Below are positions 55,900 to 63,154 of a DNA stretch of 64,000 bases, in pieces (position 1 is the stretch's first letter; every line of letters begins with the position of its first letter). Origin of the DNA: Clostridium pasteurianum BC1 (GTDB lineage Bacteria; Bacillota; Clostridia; Clostridiales; Clostridiaceae); the NCBI RefSeq assembly GCF_000389635.1, contig NC_021182.1:1054001-1118000 (forward strand). The letters are read 5' to 3'. The notes below the pieces were generated by a model that worked only from the letters and a program-made list of their open reading frames with translations, made no database searches and was not told the DNA's origin. The position numbers and the translations under genes were made by a program.

Positions 55900-55941
55900 A
55901 CAAGTGGATTCTTCGATGAAAATGGAACTGTTCCTTGGTAA
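55900..55941 (+). pseudogene. Gene fragment abutting the transposon end
   Basis: Directly after the right repeat the frame TSGFFDENGTVPW ends at TAA. It looks like the last codons of a gene cut by the transposon. The family is not recognised, and the remainder is not next to the other end of the element. Confidence 0.35.
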
Positions 55942-56049
55942 AATGTTACTTAAACCTGATTGTTGTATAGTTATCTATAAAATATTATAAGTAACACAAC
56001 TTAAATTATATAAATAAAATTAATGGTTACAAATATTAAAATATTGTAG

Positions 56050-56220
56050 TGTTCAAAAAATGAATTATACGGTGTTTTTTTATTAGGAAAACATGATGAT
56101 AAATTATGGAGAATTACAAGAGAAGCTAAAGAATTAGCCTGGGATGCAGTTACAAAACATGCAAAAGCAGCTGGAAGAGTGGGAGAATATTCAGCGTATA
56201 ATATTGTCACTTGCTCTTAA
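56050..56220 (+). pseudogene. Fragment of an unrecognised gene
   Basis: An open frame with no start codon reads NELYGVFLLGKHDDKLWR, EAKELAWDAVTKHAKAAGRV and GEYSAYNIVTCS before TAA. The helix-rich, non-random composition indicates a real protein C-terminus. A stop codon precedes it, so the 5' part is gone. The family is not recognised. Confidence 0.5.
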
Positions 56221-56276
56221 ATCAACAACTCAGAGTATTATAATTGGAAAGCTTACTAGCCCCAAAATAAAAGCTA

Positions 56277-56312
56277 TTGACAATTGTGCTGTATGTAATT
56301 ACAATGATTACA
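56277..56312 (+). promoter_or_regulatory. Promoter with operator 1 (TGTAA-N9-TTACA type)
   Basis: TTGACA at 56277, 17 bases, TACAAT at 56300. The palindrome TGTAATTACAATGATTACA (56294-56312) covers the -10 region and ends just before the ribosome site of the Rrf2 gene. This points to autorepression. Confidence 0.75.
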
Positions 56313-56328
56313 ATAGGAGGCTAAAAAT

Positions 56329-56778
56329 ATGAAAATAAGTAGTAGGTTTTCTGTTGCAGTCCACATGTTATCCATGTTGGATATTGGCAAAGATATAGTT
56401 TTTACTTCAGAAGTTATCGCTATCAGTGTAAACACAAATCCTGTAGTTATTCGGAGAGTTACAGGAATGTTAAAAAAAGCTGGATTAGTTAGTGTTAATG
56501 CAGGTGGTGGTGGAGCTAATCTTTTGAAGCCAGTAGAAAATATAACTTTATTAGATGTATATAAAGCAGTTGAGGTTGTTAAAGAAGGGCAACTATTTAA
56601 GATACATGAAGATTCCGATCCCAACTGTACAGTAGGATCAAAAATTCATTTTGTTCTTGAGGAAGTTTTACATCGTACAGAGACAGCTATGGAGATGGAA
56701 CTCAAGAATGTTACAATAGCAGATATAGTTGAAGATATATTAAAATTAAATAGAGACTGCAAACAAAAAAACATCTAG
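56329..56778 (+). CDS. Rrf2-family transcriptional regulator
   Basis: A 149-residue winged-helix repressor. The Rrf2 DNA-binding domain is at residues 1-75 (MKISSRFSVAVHMLSMLDIG; NPVVIRRVTGMLKKAGLV). A helix and a dimerisation segment follow. It has only one cysteine (in PNCTVG) rather than the three-cysteine Fe-S cluster motif, so it is of the YwnA/CymR-like, non-cluster type. It starts after ATAGGAGG. The operator in its promoter recurs five more times in the next 2.4 kb before tautomerase and reductase genes, so it probably controls this whole cluster. Confidence 0.9.
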   Translation: MKISSRFSVAVHMLSMLDIGKDIVFTSEVIAISVNTNPVVIRRVTGMLKKAGLVSVNAGGGGANLLKPVENITLLDVYKAVEVVKEGQLFKIHEDSDPNCTVGSKIHFVLEEVLHRTETAMEMELKNVTIADIVEDILKLNRDCKQKNI

Positions 56779-56796
56779 AGCTACAGATGTTTTTTT
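56765..56796 (+). terminator. Terminator of the Rrf2 gene
   Basis: AAAACATCT and AGATGTTTT arms overlapping the stop codon, followed by a T run. Confidence 0.8.
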
Positions 56797-56824
56797 GTTT
56801 GTTTACAATCTCTAATGTTTTAAA

Positions 56825-57145
56825 ATGCTTTTGATATTATTCAATTTAAATGTTTTGTTAAAAAAGGCAGGGTTAGTTAAGGTAAACGCAGGCCTTGGTG
56901 GTGTACATCTTTTAAAATCCATAGAAAATATAACTTTATTTGATGTATATAAGGCTGTAGATGTAGTGGAAGATGGACATCTTTTTCAAATACATAAGGA
57001 TACAGATCAAGAGTGTATTGTGGGATGAAATATTGAGAAAGTTCTTGATATTATTTTGATTAGAGCGGAGAAAGGCATGGAGGATTTACTTCGGAATGTT
57101 ACAATGGAGTATATAGTTACAAACATATTAAAAAAGATTGAGTAG
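56825..57145 (+). pseudogene. Second Rrf2 copy, truncated and with an internal stop
   Basis: LLKKAGLVKVNAGLGGVHLL and DVYKAVDVVEDGHLFQIHKD match residues 47-97 of the intact regulator. The same frame continues past a TGA at 57026 as NIEKVLDIILIRAEKGMEDL to a TAG at 57143. The N-terminal recognition helix is missing. It is a decayed tandem paralogue. Confidence 0.85.
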
Positions 57146-57173
57146 AATTAAATCAATTTTTTTTGTTTAACAA

Positions 57174-57192
57174 TGTAACTGTGATGGTTACA
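57174..57192. promoter_or_regulatory. Operator 2
   Basis: TGTAACTGTGATGGTTACA, the TGTAAC-N7-GTTACA palindrome. No intact gene follows directly, so it is probably the promoter remnant of a lost member of the cluster. Confidence 0.65.
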
Positions 57193-57349
57193 TCACTTGC
57201 ATTTATAGTGTTTAAAAAATAATCTATGTGAGGTGTTGAAGCCATACCACTATTATCAGTGCATCCAAAACAAATCATAGGTATAACTACTATTCTTTAT
57301 TTCATAACCTTTGAGATATACGGTAAGGTTGTAATATTTTTTTAATCTA

Positions 57350-57413
57350 TTGACAATTATTATAGATGTAACTATAATAGTTACATGGAGGTGTTGTAAC
57401 CAATGCAGTTACA
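57350..57413 (+). promoter_or_regulatory. Promoter with operators 3 and 4 before the tautomerase fusion
   Basis: TTGACA at 57350, 17 bases, TATAAT at 57373. Operator TGTAACTATAATAGTTACA (57367-57385) includes the -10 box. A second palindrome TGTAACCAATGCAGTTACA (57395-57413) lies just downstream, 28 bases apart centre to centre. Confidence 0.8.
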
Positions 57414-57450
57414 TAAATTTAGTAACTATGAAAATAGTTTTGAGTTAAAC

Positions 57451-57485
57451 AATTATTGTAAATAATAATAAAATAAAATTAGTTG
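57451..57485 (+). repeat. 35-bp direct repeat, copy a
   Basis: It begins AATTATTGTAAATAATAA and ends AATTAGTTG. The identical sequence occurs at 57927-57961 before the next gene, showing that the leader was duplicated. Confidence 0.85.
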
Positions 57486-57499
57486 AAGGAGATGCAATT

Positions 57500-57859
57500 A
57501 TGCCAGTAATTAGAATTACAATGGGAAAAAAAAATAATGTTGAAATGAAAAAAATGTTGATTGAGAAATTAACTTCTGTAGCAGTTGAGGTTACAAAAGC
57601 TCCTACGAGTGTTTTTACTGTCTTTATTGAAGAGGTTGAGCATGAAAATATGGGTATCGGTGGTCAGCCAGTAATTAAAGTTATAATGGGAAAAGCTAAT
57701 GTTGGAATGAAAAAGATGTTGATTGAGAAATTAACTTCTGCAGCAGTTGAGGTTACAAAAGCTCCTGCGAGTGTTTTTACTGTCCTTATTGAAGAGCTTG
57801 AGAATGACAATATGGGTGTCGGTGGTCAGACGTTAGCTGAAATACACCACAATAAATAG
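57500..57859 (+). CDS. Tandem fusion of two 4-oxalocrotonate tautomerase-like domains
   Basis: A 119-residue protein made of two consecutive tautomerase repeats of about 57 residues each. Both contain KKMLIEKLTS, AVEVTKAP, SVFTV and the GVGGQ/GIGGQ end. The first begins MPVIRITMG, so its Pro2 becomes the N-terminal catalytic proline after Met removal. In the second, PVIKVIMG is internal (after GGQ), so its proline has no free amino group and that active site is probably changed or silent. It starts after GAAGGAGATG. It is controlled by two operator palindromes. Confidence 0.88.
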   Translation: MPVIRITMGKKNNVEMKKMLIEKLTSVAVEVTKAPTSVFTVFIEEVEHENMGIGGQPVIKVIMGKANVGMKKMLIEKLTSAAVEVTKAPASVFTVLIEELENDNMGVGGQTLAEIHHNK

Positions 57860-57926
57860 TCTTTTAGAGGTCTAGCTGGAATGTCCATAGATTGTGTGAA
57901 TAAAATTTATGGAAGTATAATAATAG

Positions 57927-57961
57927 AATTATTGTAAATAATAATAAAATAAAATTAGTTG
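57927..57961 (+). repeat. 35-bp direct repeat, copy b
   Basis: Identical to 57451-57485. Here it is followed by an operator rather than directly by the ribosome site. Confidence 0.85.
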
Positions 57962-57978
57962 TAACTATAATTGTTACA
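57960..57978. promoter_or_regulatory. Operator 5
   Basis: TGTAACTATAATTGTTACA, with an internal TATAAT that could be the -10 box. It lies 17 bases before the reductase start codon, close to the ribosome site. A good -35 box is not evident. Confidence 0.75.
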
Positions 57979-57994
57979 GAAGGAGATTAACATT

Positions 57995-58582
57995 ATGAAA
58001 ATAGGTATTATAGGTTCAGGAAATATAGGCACTGCAGTGGGCAAGAAAGTAGTCGAAGCAGGACATGAATTGATTATTAGTAACAGTAGAGGACCTGAAA
58101 CATTAGCGGAAAAGATTACTGAAATTGGATTGAAGGCTACAGCTGGAACAGTTTTGGAAGCTTCTAAGCAAGAGGTGGTTGTACTAGCAGTACGATGGGA
58201 AAAAATATCTGAGGCTGTAAAGGGATTGCCTAATTGGAAAAATAGAATTGTTATTGATGTTACAAATCAATCTCCTGAACTAATAATTGCAGAAGAGACA
58301 CTAACATCCAGTGAGGTGGTATCAAAAGCTCTACCGGGTGCCAGGGTAATTAAAGCTTTTAGTACACTATACGCAGAATTTATAGACGGAGAAGTTAACG
58401 GTGGCAAACGTGTTCTATTTTATGCTGGAGATGATCTAGAAGCAAAATCCATAGTTAAAGGATTATTCGACCAAATGGGATTTTACCCTGTTGATCTAGG
58501 ATCTCTTGCAATTGGAGGTAAAATGATGCAATTTGTGGGGGGACCACTTTCTGGAGAGCATTTTATACAAATTGAAGAGTAG
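57995..58582 (+). CDS. NADPH-dependent F420 reductase-like dinucleotide-binding protein
   Basis: A 195-residue Rossmann protein of the NADP oxidoreductase coenzyme F420-dependent family: MKIGIIGSGNIGTAVGKK, ISNSRGPETL for the NADP phosphate, VVLAVRWE, DVTNQSPE and RVIKAFSTLYAEF. Clostridia lack F420, so in this context it is probably an NADPH-binding reductase with a flavin or other acceptor. The ATG at 57995 follows AGAAGGAGATT. It is preceded by operator 5 and belongs to the Rrf2-type cluster. Confidence 0.85.
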   Translation: MKIGIIGSGNIGTAVGKKVVEAGHELIISNSRGPETLAEKITEIGLKATAGTVLEASKQEVVVLAVRWEKISEAVKGLPNWKNRIVIDVTNQSPELIIAEETLTSSEVVSKALPGARVIKAFSTLYAEFIDGEVNGGKRVLFYAGDDLEAKSIVKGLFDQMGFYPVDLGSLAIGGKMMQFVGGPLSGEHFIQIEE

Positions 58583-58675
58583 TATATCTATTAAATTTAA
58601 CTGTATCTAACATATTCCTTATAACATTATAATGAATTCGTGATAAATTAGGAATGGGGTAACATTAATGGACTA

Positions 58676-58711
58676 TTGACAATTGTTACCGATGTAACTA
58701 TACTGATTACA
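58676..58711 (+). promoter_or_regulatory. Promoter with operator 6 before the single-domain tautomerase
   Basis: TTGACA at 58676, 17 bases, TATACT at 58699. The palindrome TGTAACTATACTGATTACA (58693-58711) covers the -10 box. Confidence 0.78.
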
Positions 58712-58788
58712 TCGGGGGGGGAAAACATCCATCTATTATAATGATACTATAATTAATTAATTAAATAAACAACAAAGGAGGTAAAATT

Positions 58789-58971
58789 ATGCCAGTAATA
58801 AAATTAGAAGTTGGGAAAATAAGTAATGAACAAAAGAGCCAATTAGTAAAAGAATTTACAGCAACAGTTGTTAAAGTTACAAAAGCTGCACAACAAGGAG
58901 TTTATGTTTTTATAAAAGAAAATGAAAAAGAAAATATCGGTATAGGGGGACAACTACTATCTGATAAATAA
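58789..58971 (+). CDS. 4-oxalocrotonate tautomerase family protein
   Basis: A 60-residue single tautomerase domain beginning MPVIKLEVGK, so the catalytic Pro1 is exposed after Met removal, and ending NIGIGGQLLSDK. Such enzymes act on unsaturated keto acids or dehalogenate small molecules; the natural substrate here is unknown. It starts after AAAGGAGG. It has its own promoter overlapped by operator 6 and a terminator downstream. Confidence 0.9.
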   Translation: MPVIKLEVGKISNEQKSQLVKEFTATVVKVTKAAQQGVYVFIKENEKENIGIGGQLLSDK

Positions 58972-58994
58972 GTATTGAAATAAATTTAAACTAT

Positions 58995-59043
58995 GAGGGG
59001 CACTCAACATAATAATAATAATTATCTTGAATGCCCCTTTTTA
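58995..59043 (+). terminator. Terminator of the tautomerase gene
   Basis: AGGGGCACTCAA pairs with TTGAATGCCCCT, followed by TTTTTA. Confidence 0.85.
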
Positions 59044-59121
59044 TCTTAGCAGTATAATTGATTAAATATTTGGTGAAATATGTAGTCAATTTTAACACAC
59101 ATATACGAGAGGAGCATACTT

Positions 59122-59517
59122 ATGAACAATACATTAGAATTTTTAAAAGAAAGTGGTACTTTTTATTTAGCAACTACTGAGGGTAACCAGCCAAGAGTCA
59201 GACCATTTGCCGCTGTTTTTGAATATGAAGGAAAATTATACATTGTCACAGACAATACAAAAAAATGCTTTAAACAAATGGTAGAAAACCCTAAAGTCGA
59301 AATTTCTTGTATGAATAAAAAAGGACAATGGATTCGTGTTACTGGAGAAGTTGCAAATGATGACAGACGTGAAGTAAAGGAATTTGCACTAGAATCTAAT
59401 CCATTTTTAAAATCTGGGCATAACGTTGATGATGGAGTTTTTGCTGTTTTATACTTTACAAAAGGAACATCCACTATTTATTCTTATACTGATGAACCTG
59501 AAACATTCTCGCTATAA
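59122..59517 (+). CDS. Pyridoxamine 5'-phosphate oxidase-family flavoprotein
   Basis: A 131-residue FMN-binding split-barrel protein: GTFYLATTEGNQPRVRPF, GKLYIVTDNTKKCFKQM, NPKVEISCMNKKGQWIRVTG. Small members in clostridia reduce nitro compounds, flavins or quinones rather than making pyridoxal phosphate. It starts after GAGAGGAG. It follows the tautomerases but has no operator palindrome of its own. A short hairpin after it (AGTCAATACCACT/AGTGGTATTGACT) ends the unit. Confidence 0.9.
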   Translation: MNNTLEFLKESGTFYLATTEGNQPRVRPFAAVFEYEGKLYIVTDNTKKCFKQMVENPKVEISCMNKKGQWIRVTGEVANDDRREVKEFALESNPFLKSGHNVDDGVFAVLYFTKGTSTIYSYTDEPETFSL

Positions 59518-59526
59518 TTAATATTA

Positions 59527-59561
59527 AGTCAATACCACTTGTAATCCAGTGGTATTGACTT
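59527..59561. terminator. Terminator-like hairpin
   Basis: AGTCAATACCACT and AGTGGTATTGACT form a perfect 13-bp stem over a nine-base loop, followed by TTTA. Confidence 0.75.
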
Positions 59562-59950
59562 TACAATTAAGCTATTCCAATTTAGACCTTTACGGAGGGC
59601 AAATCGTTTTAACATCAAACTATAATTTCTATTTAAATTATGAAATGTATATAGATAGGCTGTATTAGTTTGTAAAAATGGTGTTTAATGGTATTATTTT
59701 TCTAGTGATTAAGTCGCAACTGTAATAAATGGCGAATTAATATTATCTATTATAAGGAGGTTATATAAATGATAAAAGGGATTTGCATAAACAATATTGC
59801 TATCGACAGCAAAGACGCAGTTAGACTCTGTAATTTTTATACTGAACTTCTTGGTGGGGACTCTTGTATAATGGGTAATTGCGCAACTTTACGCACCCAA
59901 TTAGGTCTTGAGTTATTGTTTATGGAAGCAGATTTTGAATATGTTAAACC

Positions 59951-61409
59951 CTGACTTACGGACAGTGAATTGCATTAAATAAGAATAATAAACATAAAAA
60001 TCATTTACAAGATTATATTTCCAAATAGTAATAATGCAATAATATGCTTATAAAGATAATATAATCATAAACATGAAATTAATGTAATAGAGAATGGGTA
60101 TACTGGTGCCTTACTATTAAAGAATATATTTACTTTTTTTGCCATATTAGATGTCATAAAGTATCAAATTAAATTTTAAGGCATATTTTTTTCTATTAGA
60201 ATCATAACATCTGTTAAACCATGTCAATCCACTGCTGAATAAGCTGTATATTCTAACTATTTTATTTCTTATCTTTTTAGTTGCGCCTATTATCTTACTC
60301 TTCTTATTCTTAGAACAATCTGCTCCTAATATTATCATCCATGTATATGCTATACATAAGCATAAATATAAGTTTTCAAAATATATAAGACTGTTTGTCC
60401 ATGTATCTTCCATATTGAAGCCACTGGATTTTAAATCTCTAAACATTTCTTCTATAATAAATCTTTTCTTATATTCATTAACAGCATTCTTACTATCAAG
60501 ATTGGTTACTATATACCAGGTATCCGCTGCTTCTTCTGCCTTACAAACTGCTAAATTGCATCTATATTTTTCAGCACTTAGTAAAATTCCATTAAACTTT
60601 TTTACGCCTTTTTTTAGAGTTTTTATATCTCTAAGGTATTTTATTTTTTCTTTCCCTTCTATATTTACAAGCATATCATTGGTACATCTTATACAATATT
60701 TCCATCCTATTTTATTTATAAACTTAAATAAATCTATACTCTTAAAACCTCTATCTGCCAGCAATACAACTTCATAATTATATGAACTTATAAGATCCTT
60801 AATCTCTTCTATTCCCTGTTTTATATGTTTGAAATTTTTATTATCTTTTTCATTATATTCAAATATTTTATACCATAGTGGAACTGCTCTTTTTCCCACT
60901 TTCAGCGAAAATTTAAGTATTAAAAATTTATCTTCCAGTGTTGTATGGTCAAATATTACAACCAGTTTATTAGTGGTACTTCTTTTTATATAATTTATCA
61001 TAATTTCATCGATAAAATTATAATATAGGTAGTCTGACTTTATTGTTGAACTTGAAAAAAATCTATAAATTCTTTTTATTTTACTTTCTTCATTGGCTTC
61101 TGTATAGTAATCCTTTAGCTTTTCTGATATTTCTGAGATTATAACTGATTTTGATAACAATATTCCCAAAACAATATATACTAAATTTTTTAGTTTCTTG
61201 GATGATATGGGTAAAATCTCATATAGCATTTTTCCTAATTCTGCGGTAATATATTCTTGATTGTTAAGCATAGCCAATTCTCCTTTTTTATAAGTTTGTT
61301 TGTCCGAATTTAACTTATATTTTAGGGCTTGGCTATGTTTTTTTCTATCCTTTTTTTCATGTTACTTTATTCCATGTTAATTTTTCTCTTTTTACTGTCC
61401 TTACGTCAG
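59951..61409 (-). mobile_element. IS4-family insertion sequence, 1459 bp
   Basis: The ends are CTGACTTACGGACAGT and, inverted, CTGACGTAAGGACAGT (14 of 16 identical). The element is flanked by a perfect 10-bp target duplication ATGTTAAACC at 59941-59950 and 61410-61419. It contains one transposase gene. Confidence 0.95.
60147..61271 (-). CDS. IS4-family transposase
   Basis: A 374-residue DDE transposase. Asp residues appear in VVIFDHTTLED and VVLLADRGFKS. The Y(2)R(3)E(6)K signature is visible as YKKRFIIEEMFRDLK, diagnostic of the IS4 family. It appears intact. I choose the ATG at 61271 behind AAGGAGA; a TTG lies two codons earlier. Confidence 0.94.
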   Translation of the reverse strand: MLNNQEYITAELGKMLYEILPISSKKLKNLVYIVLGILLSKSVIISEISEKLKDYYTEANEESKIKRIYRFFSSSTIKSDYLYYNFIDEIMINYIKRSTTNKLVVIFDHTTLEDKFLILKFSLKVGKRAVPLWYKIFEYNEKDNKNFKHIKQGIEEIKDLISSYNYEVVLLADRGFKSIDLFKFINKIGWKYCIRCTNDMLVNIEGKEKIKYLRDIKTLKKGVKKFNGILLSAEKYRCNLAVCKAEEAADTWYIVTNLDSKNAVNEYKKRFIIEEMFRDLKSSGFNMEDTWTNSLIYFENLYLCLCIAYTWMIILGADCSKNKKSKIIGATKKIRNKIVRIYSLFSSGLTWFNRCYDSNRKKYALKFNLILYDI

Positions 61410-61662
61410 ATGTTAAACCTGTTTGGCCTGAGGAGATAGGCAAACAGCAAAAACAAATGCATTTTGGTTTCCAAGTAGATGACTTGCTTACTGCTGTATT
61501 ACAAGCAGAAGCATTAGGAGCTTGCAAAGCAGAAAGCCAGTTTGGTGGGAATAGCTTTGTTACTATGTTTGACCCCGAGGGTCACCCATTTTGCCTAAGC
61601 GTAAAATAAGCATAATCAGATGTTGTTTTTCTTCACAATGTTCATTAATTACGTCTTAAACT

Positions 61663-61825
61663 AATGTACGATTTTAGATAAAACCTTACATTCGTAAAAA
61701 TAGCATAAAGCGTTGATATATAAAGGCTTATAGTAGGTTTAACTAAAGCCTTTTTTCTTATTATACATTTAAATGTATTGTTTTATATGATATATTACAA
61801 ATGTAGTACATTGACTTTATGCACT
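61663..61825. promoter_or_regulatory. Second Tn3 recombination region, inverted relative to site 1
   Basis: A crossover-like palindrome AATGTACGATTTT and AAAACCTTACATT (61663-61692) is followed by about 125 bases (61700-61825) homologous, at roughly 85%, to the reverse complement of 55610-55735. The match extends to the position corresponding to just before the recombinase start codon and then stops. It is the remnant of a second, internally deleted Tn3-type element. Confidence 0.7.
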
Positions 61826-61864
61826 CTGGCAAACTTTCGCGGAATGAATTTCAAAGATTTGAAT

Positions 61865-61925
61865 TGTTAAGAAAAGCATATTATAGGCTAAATAATTACA
61901 TTTATGGGGATATGCTTTTCTTAAC
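61865..61925. repeat. Inverted repeat inside the second Tn3 remnant
   Basis: GTTAAGAAAAGCATAT and ATATGCTTTTCTTAAC are perfect 16-bp arms. The right arm runs into the terminal repeat at 61920. Confidence 0.75.
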
Positions 61926-61957
61926 GTACGAAATATCATTTTTGCGTATGCTACCCC
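61920..61957 (-). mobile_element. Third 38-bp Tn3 terminal repeat
   Basis: On the minus strand it begins GGGGTAGCATACGC and ends TACGTTAAG. It has the same orientation as the repeat at 55861, so it is the right end of a second element. It directly truncates the following gene fragment; flank TACAT. Confidence 0.85.
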
Positions 61958-61958
61958 T

Positions 61959-62366
61959 ACATGGGCAGATTTTCGACGGGATGATATTACCATGATTAAC
62001 AGGGAATATGGAGCTGGTTCAAGAGTACTGCTTGATGAGAATTTAAAACTTCTTGGAATATATGGAAGCTCCGTTAAGGGATACGATAATGAAACCCAGT
62101 CACACCTAGCGGTTGCCAGTGCAGTCAGCAGCGGTAAGGCTGATGTGGCAGTAGGTAGCGAAAAGATAGCGAGACAGGTGGACAACATAGAATTTATTCC
62201 ACTCCAGAAAGAAAGATATGATTTGGTTATCAGAAAAGAAGACCTGCACACTACAGAGATTGAAACCTTGCTGAAAATTATCCGATCAGATGCATTTAAG
62301 AATGAGTTTGAACATATAGGTGGATATGATACAAGTGAGATGGGTAAAATTGTTGCAGAGATATAA
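61959..62366 (+). pseudogene. C-terminal fragment of a second HTH-PBP regulator gene
   Basis: The frame begins at the transposon end with TWADFRRDDITMINREYGAG and continues to a normal stop. It matches residues from about 205 to the end of the intact regulator at 41360 (NWEDLRRKDITIANRENGSG), including SSGKADVAVGSEKIA and GGYDTSEMGKIV. The helix-turn-helix half is gone; a 124-residue product from the ATG at 61992 would lack DNA binding. It was truncated by the second Tn3-type element. Confidence 0.9.
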
Positions 62367-62580
62367 TTTAACCTAATAATTCCTTTTCTATAAATTATAA
62401 TTATTATATTAAATTAATACTCATTATAGATATCCACTTTCATAATTAAACATTATTTTAAGCTATAAGGCATTTTAATTTTATATCCTAAAACATAAAT
62501 TTATATATGAAGTTGTTTATTTATAGTAAAAAATTATGAATCAAAGTAAAAAAATATGAAGTCAAAAAGGGGAATTCTTA

Positions 62581-62930
62581 ATGGAATTTATAGGAGTATG
62601 TCTTATCACAAGTAATGTTTCTGCCCTGACGGAATTTTACATGGTAATAATGTCCATGCAGAATTGAAAACTGATGGAGGAAATATTGCAATATTTTCTG
62701 TAGAAGGGATGGAAAGTATGGCCCATAATTCTATGTGTGGAGTAGGATATGGAGGCTTTACAATAAACTTTAGAGTAAAGGATGTTGATTCAGAATATGA
62801 AAGACTCAAAGCATTAGGTGTAGAATTTGTTATGCTACCAACAACACATCCATGGGGAGCGAGGTCTTTCTGGTTTAGAGACCCTGATTGTAATATTGTT
62901 AATTTTGTTAGCATAGTAAAAAATAATTAA
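62581..62930 (+). pseudogene. VOC-family gene with internal deletion and frameshift
   Basis: It starts well (AAGGGG, then MEFIGVCLITSNVSALTEFY) but the next expected segment is missing. The frame changes near 62640, continuing as NNVHAELKTDGGNIAIFSVE, then GYGGFTINFRVKD and ending RDPDCNIVNFVSIVKNN. An out-of-frame deletion of some tens of bases best explains it. An 88-residue fragment could start at the ATG at 62664. Confidence 0.8.
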
Positions 62931-63031
62931 TTCATATCAAATAAATATAATATTGAACTAATTTAGTACAGAACCTTCTAATATAGTTTACTAAATACAA
63001 TTCTCAGAAGTATTAATAAAGGGGAAAGATT

Positions 63032-63154
63032 ATGAATAATTTTATGATTGGAATGTATGGAAAATACAATTATAAAAAATTTGATAGGAACTTCAGAAAG
63101 GATTTTTATGGAATAGAAGCATGCCTATTTGAGAATGAAAGGAGAAAAAAATGA
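63032..63154 (+). CDS. 40-residue protein overlapping the GNAT gene start
   Basis: ATG after AAAGGGGAAAG encodes MNNFMIGMYGKYNYKKFDRN and ends ACLFENERRKK. Its TGA overlaps the next ATG (ATGA), implying translational coupling. The aromatic, basic N-terminal motif MIGMYGKYNYKKFDR looks conserved rather than random, and it may be the remaining N-terminal part of a longer protein. The family is not named here. Confidence 0.6.
   Translation: MNNFMIGMYGKYNYKKFDRNFRKDFYGIEACLFENERRKK

Larger units (their letters stand above)
59769..61609 (+). pseudogene. VOC/glyoxalase-family gene interrupted by an IS4-family element
   Basis: The first part (59769-59950) encodes MIKGICINNIAIDSKDAVRL, FYTELLGG and ends EADFEYVKP. 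The second part (61420-61609) continues exactly in frame as VWPEEIGKQQKQMHFGFQVD and ends GNSFVTMFDPEGHPFCLSVK. Removing the insertion and one copy of the 10-base target duplication restores a single protein of about 123 residues of the vicinal oxygen chelate fold. The insertion is therefore recent and no other damage has built up. Reading into the element ends after KP at a TGA. Confidence 0.92.

Noticed and set aside
57230-57345. Short frame GVEAIPLLSVHPKQ... between operators 2 and 3
   Set aside because: No start codon, no ribosome site and no recognisable family; probably chance in AT-rich DNA.
55861-61957. A single large transposon carrying the Rrf2-type cluster as cargo
   Set aside because: The right ends at 55861 and 61920 have the same orientation and no left end bounds the cluster, so capture is only one of several explanations.
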